DNA of 64,000 nt from Daphnia pulex (GCF_021134715.1 NC_060018.1:7643501-7707500), one strand, 5' to 3'. Positions 18,990 to 32,595 are shown, numbered from the stretch's first letter. The notes: generated by a model from the sequence alone, not told the origin. A program made the numbers and translations.

Positions 18990-20700
18990 AATATCCATGA
19001 TCCATGGGAGCTCTATTTTTTTATAGCGATTCGGTAACCATCATCACCACCCTTTGCCATCATTTGAATTTCCTTATCCAGTGTCCTTTTACGTTGGATT
19101 ATTTTACATATCTAGTGTATACTTTTAAATAGTACGATTGGCTGCAAAGAATGGCAATCAGGATTATCATTCGTTGCCATTGGATGGGAGTTCTATTTTT
19201 TTATAGCGATTCGACAACCAGCTAACCAACTAACCACTAATTGAATGCCATTGAATTTCAAATTGTCCAGGGGGGGGAAGAAAAACGAGATGGATAGAGA
19301 TGACTAAATCTGTAAAAAAACAATTCAAGTATCTATCCCCGTTTTTTTCTGTCTCGACTCGACCAAGGCTTTAGCCTAGCTCCCCCCCCCCCCGGGGATT
19401 AACCTTTTCCTCCTTCTTTTATTGTCTCCCCTTCGTTTTGACTTGGTCAAAGTTATCCCCCTCGTCGACATTCCTTTTTTTGGTCATCCTTTTCCCTCGG
19501 TCATATAAATGTTTCTGTCCTTGGGCGATTTGATTGCCAAAGTAATACCGCATGTAAATCCTGATTGCCATTGGATGGGAGCTTTGTTTTTTCAAAGTGG
19601 TTCGGCAACAACTATCACCACCCATTGCCATCATTAATATGGTCTTAACCAGTGTCCTTTTCGTTTTCTCTAAGGGTTGAAACTTAAATTGTGGGACATT
19701 TCTGCAATAGAGCTTGCAATAGGGTGCCTTGTTGTGAAACTGCGTGCAACATACCCTCTTGCCAATTTTCATAAATTAAAATTTTAATTCCACTTTCGAC
19801 ATAAACCAACCTACCCTTCCCCAGAAAAACAACGATAACAAAATAATGATGACGCTACTTACATTCCACTTCTTCTCTACCTCCTTGAAGTTATATTCTT
19901 TGAAGTTTTCACCTTGGTTTTCTTTCTCGAAGTCATTAGTGATGCAGTGAAGATAAATTCCAAAGGTTGTTATTTCGTTGAATTGCATACCGGTATCTTA
20001 GTAGTTCACTAACTGTTTGACTTGCCATTTCACACATAGAAGTTCACGTGTTACGTTCGAGTTAAAAAAAATGGGATACTAAGAGTAGCTTAGTTCACGA
20101 CTTGTTATGGAAGATGGTGGGCTAGCAAGTTATGGTTTAGAGAAAATTAGAGAGTAACCCTCACGAAAACAAACACATTAAGAACTTTCGCTGCTTCAGG
20201 TCAACGAAATACTTCGGGTGTCTTATGAAAGTGTGGTGTGGGCGATGTTTAGGCCCCTCCCCTTCAGATATGTATTTTTGAGGCCATGCAGGAGTCATTC
20301 CTTTTTCGTCATCATTGGATGTGGCCATTGGATAGGAGCTCTTTTTTTTATAGCGGTTCGGCAACCACTATCACCACCCATTGCCATCATTTGAATTTCC
20401 TTATCCAGTGTCCTTTTTCGTTTGGATTTCATAAATTTACATTATTCATTTTACTTTGATCCGCAAACCTCTTTCCCCGTTTTTTCTGTCTCGAATCGAC
20501 CAAGGCTAGCTCACCCCCCTCCCAGGCATTCACCTCTTCCTCCCTTTTTTGTTGTCTCCCCGTTGTTTTGGCTTGGTCCATTTTTAGTCACACTTTTCCC
20601 TCATATAAATGTTTCTGCACTCTAGCGATTACATTGCCAAAGTCATACCGTATGTAAATCCTGATTGCCATTGGATGGGAGCTCTATTGTGCATCCAGAG
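18990..20700. repeat. Local cluster of related repeats
   Basis: The block GGGAGCTCTATTTTTTTATA with the following CCATCATTTGAATTTCC and CCAGTGTCCTTTT recurs, complete or partial, near 19005, 19185, 19575, 20330 and 20670. A second block (CCCCGTTTTTTTCTGTCTCG...TTGTCTCCCC) recurs near 19336 and 20476, and a third (CATATAAATGTTTCTG) near 19502 and 20603. The order of blocks is conserved, so this is an old tandem array of a unit of about 1 kb. No protein-coding content is recognised. Confidence 0.75.
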
Positions 20701-20820
20701 GCAAATGACATAAACTCGTACGTAAATAATTCTACTAAGAAGAAACCAGCAAGAATACGACACTGGGGGATGGGTGCGGAGTCGCCAGACGTGGCGCTTG
20801 TGGAAGTACCTCGGTGAATT

Positions 20821-21338
20821 GAATACCGCGTTATTACTGCGGTACTGCGGTACTGTCGCAGGGTTTTACTGCGGTCTTACTATTTTTTAAGTACCGTACC
20901 GCAGTAACGTGGCAGAAACTTTCGCTCTGTTGTACCGGTACTTTTTTCTTAAAAATCACCATCTAGTGGCCAAGTTTCGAGGCTTTTAAGTCGAGTTTTT
21001 TTTAGAGAAGATGGAATTTTCTACTTTCCTGACTGTCAGTTAGACTTCAGACTTTCAGTTTTTGATTTTTCAAATTGGCTTTGTCATGTAAATCTTTTTT
21101 CTAAATTTCACTTCATTTGGAAAATGCGAAGGTAATATTGTAAGGATAGGCATAAATAGTTCAGGCATATTTTTTCAAATGTAACGTAAATTGTACCGGT
21201 ACCGCGGTATTACTGCGGTACTTTTACCACTACCGTTATCGCTACCGCATTTTTTGAAGAAAAAAAATTACCGCAGTCGCCAGCTTAGGCCACCGCGTTA
21301 CGTTTTCAAAGTACCGTTTTCAACACTGGCTATATGTT
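20821..21338. mobile_element. MITE-like element with TACCGCGGTA-type repeats
   Basis: GC-rich repeats of the kind TACTGCGGTAC lie at both ends in inverted orientation (about 20825-20910 and 21190-21280) around an AT-rich core. The right end reads GTACCGTTTTCAACACTG, as in hAT-type ends starting CAGTGTTG. A matching left end was not found, so the left border is uncertain. Confidence 0.5.
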
Positions 21339-21479
21339 GTTGTCTACAGCAGAATGAGAGGGCCATCGAAAAATCGTCATGCAACAATACTTTAAGGCGA
21401 ATCCGCTCATTGATGATATAGTCGAACGGTCAAATGTTGGCAAGAATAAGGGGTGGCACTGTCGAGTTTGTTCTAAAGG

Positions 21480-22310
21480 ACCTGGAAATGGTAATTATCA
21501 ATGGTTGCTGAGCGGCCCGGAGTAATTTGGTACGCCATTTTAGTCTTGATTCTTCACCCTAGACGATACAGCCACATGGTAATTTGGGGAGGAATAGGGA
21601 TTTGTAAATTGTGTTGAGTTTCTCCCGAGATAGGCTCCATGGGAGCCCTCAGCATTTGTTTACGATAAAAAGTAGACGTTCGATGCTGGTGCTTTTTTGC
21701 GTTACGAGCTCATGCCAGTTCAGCTTTATGTCGATAGTGAGCCCAAGGTAGGTGCAACTACTGGAGGGATTTATTTCCGTGTATTTTACATGGATAGGTA
21801 GGGGGTCTGATTGATTCCGGCCATTTACAAGAGAAAAACATGTATCCAGTTTTAGCCACATTGAACGTCAGCTGAACGGTTGCGTCCCACGAAATGGTAT
21901 GGTCGATCATTGACAGGCGAGCTATCTCAGGGTTGTAGTGCCACGTACAGGGAACCAGATCGCCAGCTTAGGCTATGATTTTGTTGGCGAATTAAAATAT
22001 GGTATCCAAGAGGTTGTCAACCAAAACGTTCAAGAGAACGTTTAATCGGCCGTTAAGTATCGTGGGCTGCCAAACGGCTTCAAACGTGCTTTTAATAACC
22101 AGAAAAACGCAGCAAGTGATCAGCATCTTCTTAAAATTGCCTTTAATGAGGTTGGCAAGTTTCCATCCGACTGACTCGGTTAATCGGCCAACTCGGAAGC
22201 CGTGCTGGCTATTGTTCGAACTAGGATTTAGTGCCGGATTCGGAGAGTTACTTGAAGCGAGAGTGGAGAATACGTTCAATAGCTTTTTATAGTGAGAAAA
22301 TGATGCTAAT
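21480..22310 (-). pseudogene. Non-LTR retrotransposon (LINE) reverse-transcriptase fragment
   Basis: Read downward from 22310. A QHGFRVGRLTES block is followed by VFLVIKSTFEAVWQPTIL, where active elements have F-DIKgAFD-VW. Further on are WDATVQLTFNVAKTGY, TYLGLTIDIKLNWHELV and finally CXGLPWSLSREKLNTIYKSL with a P-CGCIV block. This is the palm to thumb of a jockey, R1 or LOA-type element. The YADD box is missing, and frameshifts near 21860 break it. Endonuclease and ORF1 are absent. Confidence 0.7.
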
Positions 22311-24590
22311 AGCAGTTAGAGATGTCATAGTGCGGCTTGTTACAGCGACGTCTATATCACATATTTTTTGTAACTGTTTTAAAACGGAAAATAAATTTTT
22401 AAAAAAAATTTTAGTTTTACGTCAAAATAATGTAATAAAATGGATTGAAAAACTTTCTCTAACAATCTATATTTAGATACAATTTTTTCGCTACTTGATT
22501 ACATATCAATACGATGTAAGACACAATGTGTTATGTACGTGATTAATATATTGACAATTGAATAACTAAATGTTGATACCTAATAAAACATCTATTTCAC
22601 ATCCCTTTTTAAATGTAAAAAAGTGTAACTTCCTACATACACATATAATTAACATCCCTATAAAACTCACATTTTCTGGATATCAAAATAAATCACACAA
22701 CAGTCGTGTCCATTTCATGTTGCATATTTAGACAATAATGTCTAAATGACAATAGCATAGCAAATTGACATGAAATTGATATTTTAGAGCCAGTGTTAAA
22801 GAAATTGACGGAAGCTCCCACCTCCAAATCAGCAGGTTTGCTTGCTGCAAATAAAAATAAGAAATGTTGTTCTGTTTGAAGAAAACGGAACTGTCTTTTA
22901 TCCTAATGTCATATCACTTCATGAAACTTGTGGCATCTAGTTGAAGAAAAATACTCCCTTGTATGATTTCAATGTGAGATGATCCCGACAAACATTGAAA
23001 AATTGTTCGGAATTCCTCAGAAGAAAAAAGATGTGGATGAGTTCGCCAATGTTTCAAATAATGGTGAGTCTGATTTTTCTTCAACGTCTGTGAAATTGTA
23101 GCTTTCCTATAATTTTTTAACTTAAAGGGTTTTAAATTTGATGATCTATGGGCTAAAAAAGCGTCAACAATATATTCCAGAATATATGTTTGTAGATAGT
23201 AAAATTTTCAGGTATACCCGTTTCATTGTTTTCCTCGTAACCCTAGTGGAGTTTTTTAGTGTGATTCTGGTGTAGCATAAAACACTCATTATAAACCATT
23301 CATTTCTACGATGTGAAAGCTGCATTATAGATACTCTTCTGATCCTTGCGTTACGAAATTATTTACTTCATTTTTCCTTAGAGCAAACGTTATTTTTTTG
23401 AATCAGATTCAAGAGCATTCCTAACGGGTGCAACCCACTCGTTAATGATATTTTGTCCTCTAGTTGATTGCATTTTTCGGAGGGTGGCTGAAACCAATAT
23501 GAACTGTATGTAGAATTAGATTCAAGCACCGTATCAGTTAATCTTGTAAGTGTTGGGGATTTATTCGGGGAATATGGGTTTCATACTATTGTCACACACT
23601 TGAATTATTTTGTTGTTTTTGAAATTAACTTAATTTGAATTTTTTATTCTTTTGTTGATACAGTTCGTAATGAATGGGTTTCATACTAAAATTAAACGCA
23701 TGTAAATCTTGATTAATAAATATATTTTGTTTACTGCGTTTCAAACCAGTGTCATACACTTGACGCAATATTCAACTTGTTGTGTGTAAGTTGTAAGTTC
23801 AAAAAAGTTGTTGTAAATTCAAATATACTGTGTAATATGTATACACAGAAAATTGAGGGCAAATTAATAAATATCAGACAGAAAGCAAGATACATTTAAG
23901 AATATGTTAGAAGCAACAACATTTACTGGGCAAGTCCTGAAGTAGTACATAATTGAAATATTTTTTGAAGTGTTTGACAAAAAGTTGCCGAAAAACTAAG
24001 ACTTCTTGGTCCAAAAAATTAAATATAGTGAAATTATTATTTTAAAACAAGAATATTAATTAATTAACTTTTCATATTTATTTGGTATTTCAACACACAA
24101 GATTCCCGCTGGATTATATACACTTGGTGCGTTTCAGAGTCATGAAGAAAATGTTATTTCTCTGGTGAGGTAAGACAGGTAAGTCAACAAATGCTAATCT
24201 TGGAAGACAACACGTTCAAACAAAAAGGAAAAGATCGTGTTTTCCGTAAGTCGAAAACCTCGTTAGATAATATAAATGAGAGAACAATAAAGTGTAGCAA
24301 AAGATTTCCAAGTTTTAGCAGAAAGGACGATCTTTGAAGGTTGGAAAGTGGACGAGTTTAAATTATTTCTATTATACAGTGGACCCGTAGTTGAAAGGCA
24401 ATCTTTCCAAGGAGTAAAATTTATGGACATTTCATATGTTTCGGCTAGTAAGCTACATTGATATTCTTTGTCAACAGATCAATTATGAGATAAATTTTAT
24501 AGAGTCCACTGCTGATAACCTATTATGATGAATTTTTCTTATGACTATTTAGAAACATAATGAGCTTCAGGCTGAATAATTAAAACGAAA
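22311..24590. other. Very AT-rich decayed DNA
   Basis: Only short exon-like bits are visible, such as ATG at 22981 (MIPTNIEKLFGIPQKKKD) running to a GTGAGT donor near 23065. I cannot place it in a family. Likely old transposon sequence. Confidence 0.4.
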
Positions 24591-25045
24591 AAGACAATCA
24601 AAAATTGAAATTAGCAACTCCTGTTTCCTCAAAGACGGTTGCCTCCAGACCGAAACAATATGGAGAAAAGCAGTTCTAGATCGATTTCAAGACAAGTAAG
24701 CAACCGTTAAAATTGCCAGAATTTGTAAAAATAAATGACAACCTTATAATGAATTACGTGATTAGCAAAGCCAGACAAGTAAGCATTGTCAACGATTCCG
24801 CTTTCAATGCCATGGTTACAGGTTTCAATGCCAAAGCCAATAATGTAATGGGAGCAAGGACATAAAAATATGATTGAAAAGGAGGAACGTAAACTATTTT
24901 AAGAGGATATAAAGCGGACATGAGTTCGGTTGCCAACACTGGTCTCACTGCTGATATTTGGTCAACGACTCATCATATCTGGATTGGTATAATAGCCCAT
25001 TGGTTGGATGAGAATACTATTATTATAAAATCTGCTGCGCTGTGA
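24591..25045 (+). pseudogene. hAT transposase fragment
   Basis: From 24749 the frame reads MNYVISKARQVSIVNDSAFN, then GYKADMSSVANTGLTADIWS and IWIGIIAHWLDENT. The TADIWS-(TT)..I..HW-D pattern matches the hAT catalytic region (slTtDiWts...y..iT.H.id), and its Asp is the first of the catalytic triad. Two stops interrupt it. A preceding stretch with ETIWRKAVLDRFQDK may be an earlier exon. It is decayed and not related in position to the hAT-like element at 3 kb. Confidence 0.55.
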
Positions 25046-25065
25046 TGCAAGAGAATTAAATATGT

Positions 25066-25156
25066 ATTTAGTACTACTAAAATATACTATTTAGTACTAC
25101 TAAAATATACTATTTAGTACTACTAAAATATACTATTTAGTACTACTAAATAGTAT
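25066..25156. repeat. 23-bp tandem repeat, four copies
   Basis: Units start at 25066, 25089, 25112 and 25135, each beginning ATTTAGTACTACTAAA. The unit contains the near-palindrome TAGTACTACTA and could form hairpins. The last copy is partial. Confidence 0.9.
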
Positions 25157-28100
25157 AAAAATATATGAATAAACTAAACTTTTCCTTAATTAGGACACAC
25201 ACCCTGAACTTATTTCTGGACTCATTGGATCATAGTTCATCATTGTGGGAAAAGTGGTGTCACAGACCACGGAGAAAATATAAGGAAAGCCGTAAAGTAC
25301 ATATGTAAGATTGCTCCCAAGAAAGAGAGAAGAATCGTCGTCTAGCAGTTTTGGAAGCCGCGAAAGCAAAATGGAAAGACAAAAAGTTAGCAAAATTTCC
25401 TGAGAAATGTGGCAAGCCAAATGCAAAGAAAATAAAAAAATCGAGCGCTCGTAAATAGACTAATTACATTAAAGTACAGAAAATACTAAAAGCCGTATTA
25501 ATTTACTTGTATTTCGTATCTTTATTTTAATAAACACTATGATTTCTCATAAAGCGATAACCGATTCTGACATTGAGCTATAGATGATGATGTTGTCTAT
25601 ATTGATTTGGACATTGAATAAGAAGATGAAATAAATGAAATAGAAGTCCAAGAGCTATATGCAGCCGAATTTCTTAAAGAAGTAAATGTTGAATCTGCAC
25701 CATTTGAATTTGTTGTCACTAAACTTATTTTCGAGCGTATTCCATGTGTTTCACAATCCTGGAATTTAATGGCAACAATTGATTAAAAATATTCTTGGCT
25801 GTTTTTAAAGTTAGTCATTAGGAACCGTTTGGAACTATATTAAATTTGTGGAACTCCTGTTACAGAAGTATATTCCAGGATCCGAAATTACATACTATGA
25901 ATAGGATAAGTGCCTTTTAATGGTATTACTAGTATAACAACAATTTGTTTAAATTCATTATACAGATTTTTTATATTCTAGCAATTTACAGGTTGGCAAC
26001 TGAAAACGCCAGTTGTCCGATCCGCTGGAATTCCGAGTTTGATGCTGTTTCTTCTATCATGAAAACAAGATCAAGTAAAACTTGTCATAGAAATGGGGAA
26101 AGATTAAAAAGGGCCCAACTACATGGAACTGGATTAGTTGGATCGGACTTCTAATTCTATGGTCTTTTTAACAGAAAGAATGGAATTCTGTCGAAGAGTG
26201 ATCATTTTCTATTTATAACGTGCTAGTACACCCAAAAAGAAGTCTGTAACGTCTGTATCGGATGTAAAGGGTAATCAGTGTCAGTCTGACGATATTGAAA
26301 TGAAGAACCAGGCTAATATTTCCGTTGCCTTCAACATTGCAGAGGGAAAAAGAAGTAGTGAGAGATTTCAGTAAGTACCCAAGTAGCACAAATGATGTCG
26401 TTTAATCGTTTTGATATCATTTTTGTAGTCGGTTGTTATCGTTTTTTCGGATAAAAAATGGATACTTAATGTATGTCATTTGGATATCCAAGTGGGAACG
26501 CAAAAGAGGCTCGTTTGAACGTTTACAAAAATTAAATCGTTTTTAGAACCTTAAAATGATGTTATTATTACTATTCCCTAATGACATCTAAGTGAGAACG
26601 CTAACAAGGCTAGTTTTAACATATTAAAAAGCGATATAATTTCTGGGACATGTGGAAATTCTGTATAAATAGCGACGTCATTCACGAGATAACAAAATAC
26701 AAAATGATTCTCATATATAACATTTATTGGATATATCCTACGAAGGGATGTAAAATAGAGATCGTTTTCTAATTATTGTTCAGATATATTTGTGATTTGA
26801 AAATGTAAATATGAAAATTATAGAAGCAATTTGACATGAGCTTGATAATTATTAATTTACCTGAATTTTATTTATTTCAACTGACGCGCAATGAAACGTG
26901 GATTACATATAAATACATATAATGTGACAAATGATATTAAGTTATTCGTTTTTCTTTGCAGACTTGGACTTTATGGAACTTCTTGTTTTTGTAAAAACTT
27001 CTATATATTTTTAATGAATCCTGGCCACCGTTTCATTTGGAAATCGATCAAGAATAGAATCTAAAAATAACAGAAGAAATGTTAATAAATTTCCTTCGAA
27101 AATAAATAAAACGCTGTTTTTCTTACTTTCTATACATTTCTAAATGCCCAGTCCTTTGAATTTGCTAACGATTGTTGGATTAACAATACTTAAACATAAC
27201 ATTGTTAAATACAAATCAACTTGTTCATCTCTAACTAAGAGGAAAAGGTTTTGATTTGTGTTGTAAGTGTTGTAATATATATTTCAATTCATTTTGCTAG
27301 ATTTTCCTTGTAATATTAAATCCTATTTGATGCCCTTTTCAAATATTTTTCTCTGGACTGCAGCTGATTTTCTAAATGTACAAAGACAAATTTGTTAAAC
27401 TCGACATTTGGATTTAAAAAATTTATTCTGACATATTATTTTTACAGTAAATCAAGTGAACGTGAAGAAGCAGTAGACGAATTTGACTTGCCATTAACGC
27501 AACTATTGTATGTCATTAGTAGACACATTGGATGGCTGTTTTTTGCCACACGTATCCCTGAAAATTGATGTTTCTTAAAGACAATGTTTCATAGGGCAAC
27601 GTTATTACTTTCTTTTGAGTAGTCATCATTTTTCTTCATCGTGTGTTTTTGCTTCATTGCCGTTGTCTATTTGCTGTTGTTTCTTCTTATCTCTTTTCTC
27701 ATGGACTTCAGCAACTGGATTCTCTTTTCATGTTTATGAACTTCAGCTTCAGTTTGGTCTTCATCCTCCGATTCTTCACTAGTGCAAAAACAATTATTCA
27801 TTATTAAATAATGAGTATCTTGGCCAAATACAAATTTTTAAACAATAGAATTATAAATGATTAAGGTTAAGTTGTAATCAGAAGCTGAAGTAAAGTTACT
27901 TAAAGTGGCCAATAATATATCAGCAGAAAAATGTATTGTTCAAGTTAAAATTATTGTAACTACAATTTTACGATCTAAGTTGTTTCCGTTGCATGTATTC
28001 TCGTCCAAATTAGAAGATGACTGTGAATCTTTGGTGCTTTGCTCATTATCAGTGCCCGTTTCAGCAACGAACTGGGCATTTTCTTCATATTCATCATCAT

Positions 28101-28520
28101 TTGGGATATTCTTTGTACCCACTTGTTTATAATGGATAACCCAGAATGTTAACTACATCGGCACATGTCAATTCTTCAAAATTTCGTATTAAAACAACTG
28201 AACATTATTTAAAAGGCAAAAGCATGAGGTGAGAAATACGTGCTGGCAATGTTAAAACTACTACTCATCAGCTAATTTTTACAGTTTCAGTTCTTGATTT
28301 TGCCGACACTCCTTCAAATTCTCAATCGTCAAAATCCTTCTTTTTTCTATTTCTAGTTGATTGCCTCAATGCAGATCCTTTAGCTGTTTTTCTTATAATG
28401 CAAAGAAAAAAACAGTTGTTATTTGTGTACTAATAACAATATCTCTGTAGGGATTTATATTCATCAACAAAGACTGAGAAAGATTTGCGAGGAAATGTAA
28501 TTGCATAACAAGCAGAACAA
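25157..28520. other. AT-rich decayed region with exon-like scraps
   Basis: At 25195-25440 the plus strand continues with a possible hAT-like piece. At 25590-25790 there is an acidic frame broken by a stop. At about 26245-26371 a frame ends SSERFQ at a GTAAGT donor. At 27450-27510 another reads SSEREEAVDEFDLPLTQLL. None could be assigned to a family. Confidence 0.35.
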
Positions 28521-28785
28521 CAAAAAAAAATGAAAACCACGAAAAGTGGTCGGAAAGACAGGATATTGACAATTCTTGGGATGTGAGGAGGGAAGAATTA
28601 ATGGCCGCATTTATAATGCATGAAGCTCCAAATTTTTCACAAAGGTTTTATCAATGCCAAAAGGCAGTCTTAAGTTGTATACGATGTTCAACTTGCAAAT
28701 AAGTTTTGTGCATAGATTTTGATTTAAACTATTACAAAACTATGCATTTCCACAATAGATCATGTTTTAAAATTTACTATGTCTT
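28521..28785 (+). pseudogene. KDZ-type (CxC cysteine cluster) transposase fragment
   Basis: One frame reads WDVRREELMAAFIMHEAPNF, then QCQKAVLSCIRCSTCK, a stop, and VLCIDFDLNYYKTMHFHNR. KDZ (Kyakuja-Dileera-Zisupton) transposases start with a W..R...L..A block, followed by a Cys cluster (C..C...C..C...LC..C) and an H...P.H.R motif. Here the Cys and His positions are largely kept, with one Cys replaced and one in-frame stop. Similar exon-like scraps to about 30.3 kb may be later parts. Assignment is by pattern only. Confidence 0.45.
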
Positions 28786-30852
28786 TTCCGCTAAAACTAA
28801 ATCTTGGATGCCGACGATAACATTTTTGAAAAAAAGTATGCATGTTATTTACAGAAGTGTCTTTGAATATTTTGATAGTTACGCTTTATTATTAGACGTT
28901 CTTGTTCCAGTCTTTAGTTAAATTGAATGCTCCAACTGTCTAAGTAACGGGGAACAAAAATACCTTGCCGGTAATGGTGGTCAAGATCTGCTATGGGAAA
29001 AAGGTTAAAAATAGGAACTCAGGTTGATCGGAAGCCATCCAGCGCTCACTTAAGGAACAAAAGCATTAGTGGACAGTCGGAACGTGACAATATTTTCTGC
29101 TTATTGCTGTTATCATTGGGACACGATGTGTAAAATTCGAAATTCTTGGTGAAAGAGATTTGTACTGACAGGTATGTCATCCAATATAATTTGTTACCTG
29201 CATACAACATAGTTGCCTAAAACTTTACTCCAACAAAATTCGAAATTATAAGGCAGGAAAGTTACTCTAATTTCGAACATTTTGGGTTGATTGATGGAAG
29301 AAATGGAAAAAACGTCTAGAAGAAGACATATTTCCTAGTTACCTTTTCAAACTGGATTCACCATATTATGTACTCCCAATAAAACTCAACCTACAGACAT
29401 TAAAGTTATTCTACATCACAAGAATAAGCAACCCTTGGAGTTTAATAGAACATGCTTTGGGTCCAGCACTACATGAAAAAGCTATAATCGAAATTGAGTA
29501 TGTTAAGAATGATAAAATATAGATATTTAATAATTAATTTTCTTAATTTTCTTCTTTAAAAAAAAAGAAATACTTTAAAGATGACATTCAACATGAAAAA
29601 TTAGGGTTTATTTCAATCTGGTTGCTCTCAATTGGTTGGATTCCAAGATGCTACAACACCAGCTTTTCAGTTTAAAGGAACAAAAGTAAAACCACACATG
29701 TCCTATGCTTCAATGTTGTTGAAGCTCCAAATAATTGGAGCACAGGAAGAAGACAAAAATCGATTTTCTTTTTGGTATTCAATCACGAAGATCAATTACC
29801 ATGCAAACCCGTGGATTTAGTAAGTTTCTTTTTTGTTAAAAATTAAACAAAGAATTACTTTTTTCTAAAGACATTTCTATTAAATTTTCTCAAGAAGATT
29901 GGGGTTGATTTGAAAAAAATTATTTTCCTAAGAATTGAACTAAAAGATCCCAAGTTTAATTACAACTTTGACGGTAATCAACTTTCTGCAGCAATTTCTA
30001 GTAAAATTAATCCCTATGAAGGAGACACTGTACTACACAAATTCTTACTGATTCTTGCAAAAAGTAAGCAGATTTTACGTTGTAGTTTAATCAAATATTT
30101 CCAACAGAAAAGGAAAATTTTAAAATGTGAAATTTTGGCTATAAAGCGAGAGTGGGAAGTGTTGGAATCAACAGAAATTTTGTTCCAAAATCCTTACGTC
30201 ACTTACCAAGGGTCGAAGAGAATGTATTGGACTTGACATTTGAATGTACTTTTTGTGCATGTTTTACAACTGAAGTTGCATCGGATAATCACATTACTAA
30301 CGATTGTAAGTTCAAATTTAAAAAAAAATGTTTTGTTCGCTAAATTTATTCGTAATTAGGTTCTAGTGTAGTGCATGAAATTTTACTTTTGAAAGGTGAA
30401 TCTAATTCGAGAGAGAAACGTTAAGGATCCTGATTATCACACTAATTTATTGAAAGGAGTCAATGCCGTTAAAGAAGGAAAGAAAGCTACTGAAGCTACT
30501 GATTTGTTCAGAATTTCAGCAATAGTGTTCAATATTGTCTGAACCTTTAAGAACACGTTGAGCAATAAACATAACAATTGTACCTGAGAGCTGGCGGATC
30601 ACAACAGTTGTATTTTTCTGCCTTTTACACTGGCAATATTTTTCCTTATTACACGTAATCAGCGAGGGAAAAAACGTTAGGATACATCAGCGAGAAAAAC
30701 GTGTGTGTTCCACCGTCCCTCGTCTGCTCTCCCCGTTGCCAGATCTTCCATTTGGAACAAATAGCGTTAGATACTGAGGTAATATTCAAATACAACATTT
30801 GAAGAAGATTGATGTAACACAATTGAATTTTTTTTTCATTGATAGTTAAAAG
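28786..30852. other. Probable decayed downstream part of the KDZ-like element
   Basis: Open, coding-looking pieces occur at 29632-29820, 29910-30236 and 30152-30343 on the plus strand with no recognised domain. They are separated by AT-rich DNA. Confidence 0.3.
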
Positions 30853-31002
30853 TTCCGTAGGCTGAAAGTGTTTTCTAAAAACAATTTGTCAAAGGAGGAA
30901 TCTGTGAAACAAGCTCTAAAGGAGCGAAGTAATAGAAATGGTGAATCAGTTATAAGAGCAGCGGTGAATTATAACATTGAACGAACAGTATTACTTAGAA
31001 AG
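30853..31002 (+). pseudogene. Psq-type helix-turn-helix exon
   Basis: A 50-codon exon lies between an AAAAG acceptor and an AAG/GTAATT donor. It encodes LSKEESVKQALKERSNRNGE, then SVIRAAVNYNIERTVLLRK. This matches the psq or CENP-B-type HTH (AL...NG.S...AA..Y.I..STL..R). Such an N-terminal exon is typical of pogo or Tigger elements and of host genes derived from them. No DDE domain was found nearby. Confidence 0.45.
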
Positions 31003-32413
31003 GTAATTATAGTTATTAATTAATTCTTCAACATAGTTACTAACGAAACTTTTCCAATCACAGGTGCAATTACATCGAGTTTTAAAAATAGACATGGTGT
31101 AAGTCATGATATAGGGGGACCATGAAATACATCACCAAAAACAGATGGTCATTGACATCAACAAGTTCTAGTTTGTTGGTCTTCTAAAACCAATGTGTCA
31201 ATCACCGAGAAGACGAGGAGAGAACGAGAAACGACGTTGAAAGCAGACGGAAGATATTTCTTATGGTTCATTTAAATTGTGTTGTATGTGACACCCCGGC
31301 TAGAAAATTTAAAAAAATTGCGTTGTCAGAGCACTTTTTTTTGTTGTGTTTGTGTTTGTGCTGTATTCGAAGAGAGGAAAGGTAGATTTTTGAGAAAATT
31401 TAAAGAGTTCATCCTTGCTTCATCCACCAGTCAGCCCAACTTTTTGCTGCAATCCATTCTGCGTTGTTCACAGACGCTTTTTCTTGATTTAGCCCTATGG
31501 CTTTTAAAAGAAACTGTTGATATTCTTTTTCAGAAAATAGGTGTTCTCCTTTGAGAAGTTTAAATACAAAGGTGACGTCACTTGCGCTTACCAAATCCTG
31601 TATTTTGTATGCAATTTAAAAAAAATATAGGTCTTTCAACATCACGAAAAATACCAACAGCCACTTTTCTGGCGTTCGTTAAAAATTTACGAGGTTTTAA
31701 AATCCCCAAACTTTTTAAATTTAGACAGTTGCTTCAAACTGAAGCGATGGTTTTCCAGATCACGGAATCAAGTTATTACCCGTTTTAATTTGTCCCATTG
31801 GTGAGTTAAGTTGCTCTTTTTGGCGTCACGCTCTCCTTATTCTTGTCCCAATGATTTAAAACATTTATAGACATCGATGGTGGGGGATATATAAGGGCGA
31901 CGGCGACAACATAGAAACATCATAGAAGGTCATATGTAATGGGTGCGTGCGCCTTGGCGACGACGAGGAGGACACGTAATAGCCGGATGCGGGGTGGGTG
32001 CTGCTGCTGGTGGTACTGGTGGTACTCAGTGGGTTATACAGGAGGAGAGAGAAAGAGCTAGGGCGAACCCATTGCTGTTATTTTCTATCGTTTCTTCCTT
32101 TCTGCCTGAAGCACGAAGGAAAAGAAGCGACGTCATTTGTTTTTGATTAGCCGCAATAAAAGTGATGAAGCGTCGGGACCACCGTCGCTCCTCTGTTGGT
32201 TTTTGTGTTCCCCCCTTTTGTTTGGTTTCAGTGGGGTGACTGAATGAGCAAGGCCTGCCCAGCCGGCATACGGCGCACGGCACCCAGTTATTGTAGGTAA
32301 AAGATTGGATGTGTCTATCCTTCGGCAATTTCCAATCAATTTAGTATCTAGTTTCTTTTTTTTTTACCAACTTTTTTTTACGGTACGTGCGTCATAATAA
32401 TTTTTTTTTCCTT
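31003..32413. other. Spacer with one unassigned minus-strand frame
   Basis: At 31594-31409 the minus strand encodes VFKLLKGEHLFSEKEYQQF and WIAAKSWADWWMKQG, which looks coding but is unrecognised. From about 31850 the DNA becomes GC-richer and genic in character, with no clear exon. Confidence 0.35.
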
Positions 32414-32595
32414 TTACCTTTTAGTGTATCTGTCGACTTTCCTTCCGCCCGAAGGTGCGATAGAGTTGTGGGTGGCATGATCAATCTCTGCTCTGATTTC
32501 ATTTCCAACGATATATAGAGATAAAATTACCGATCGATATCGGGTGACGTGTTGGCGGTCATAAAAGATATCTAGATATTTGTTTTCGCCCTCAC

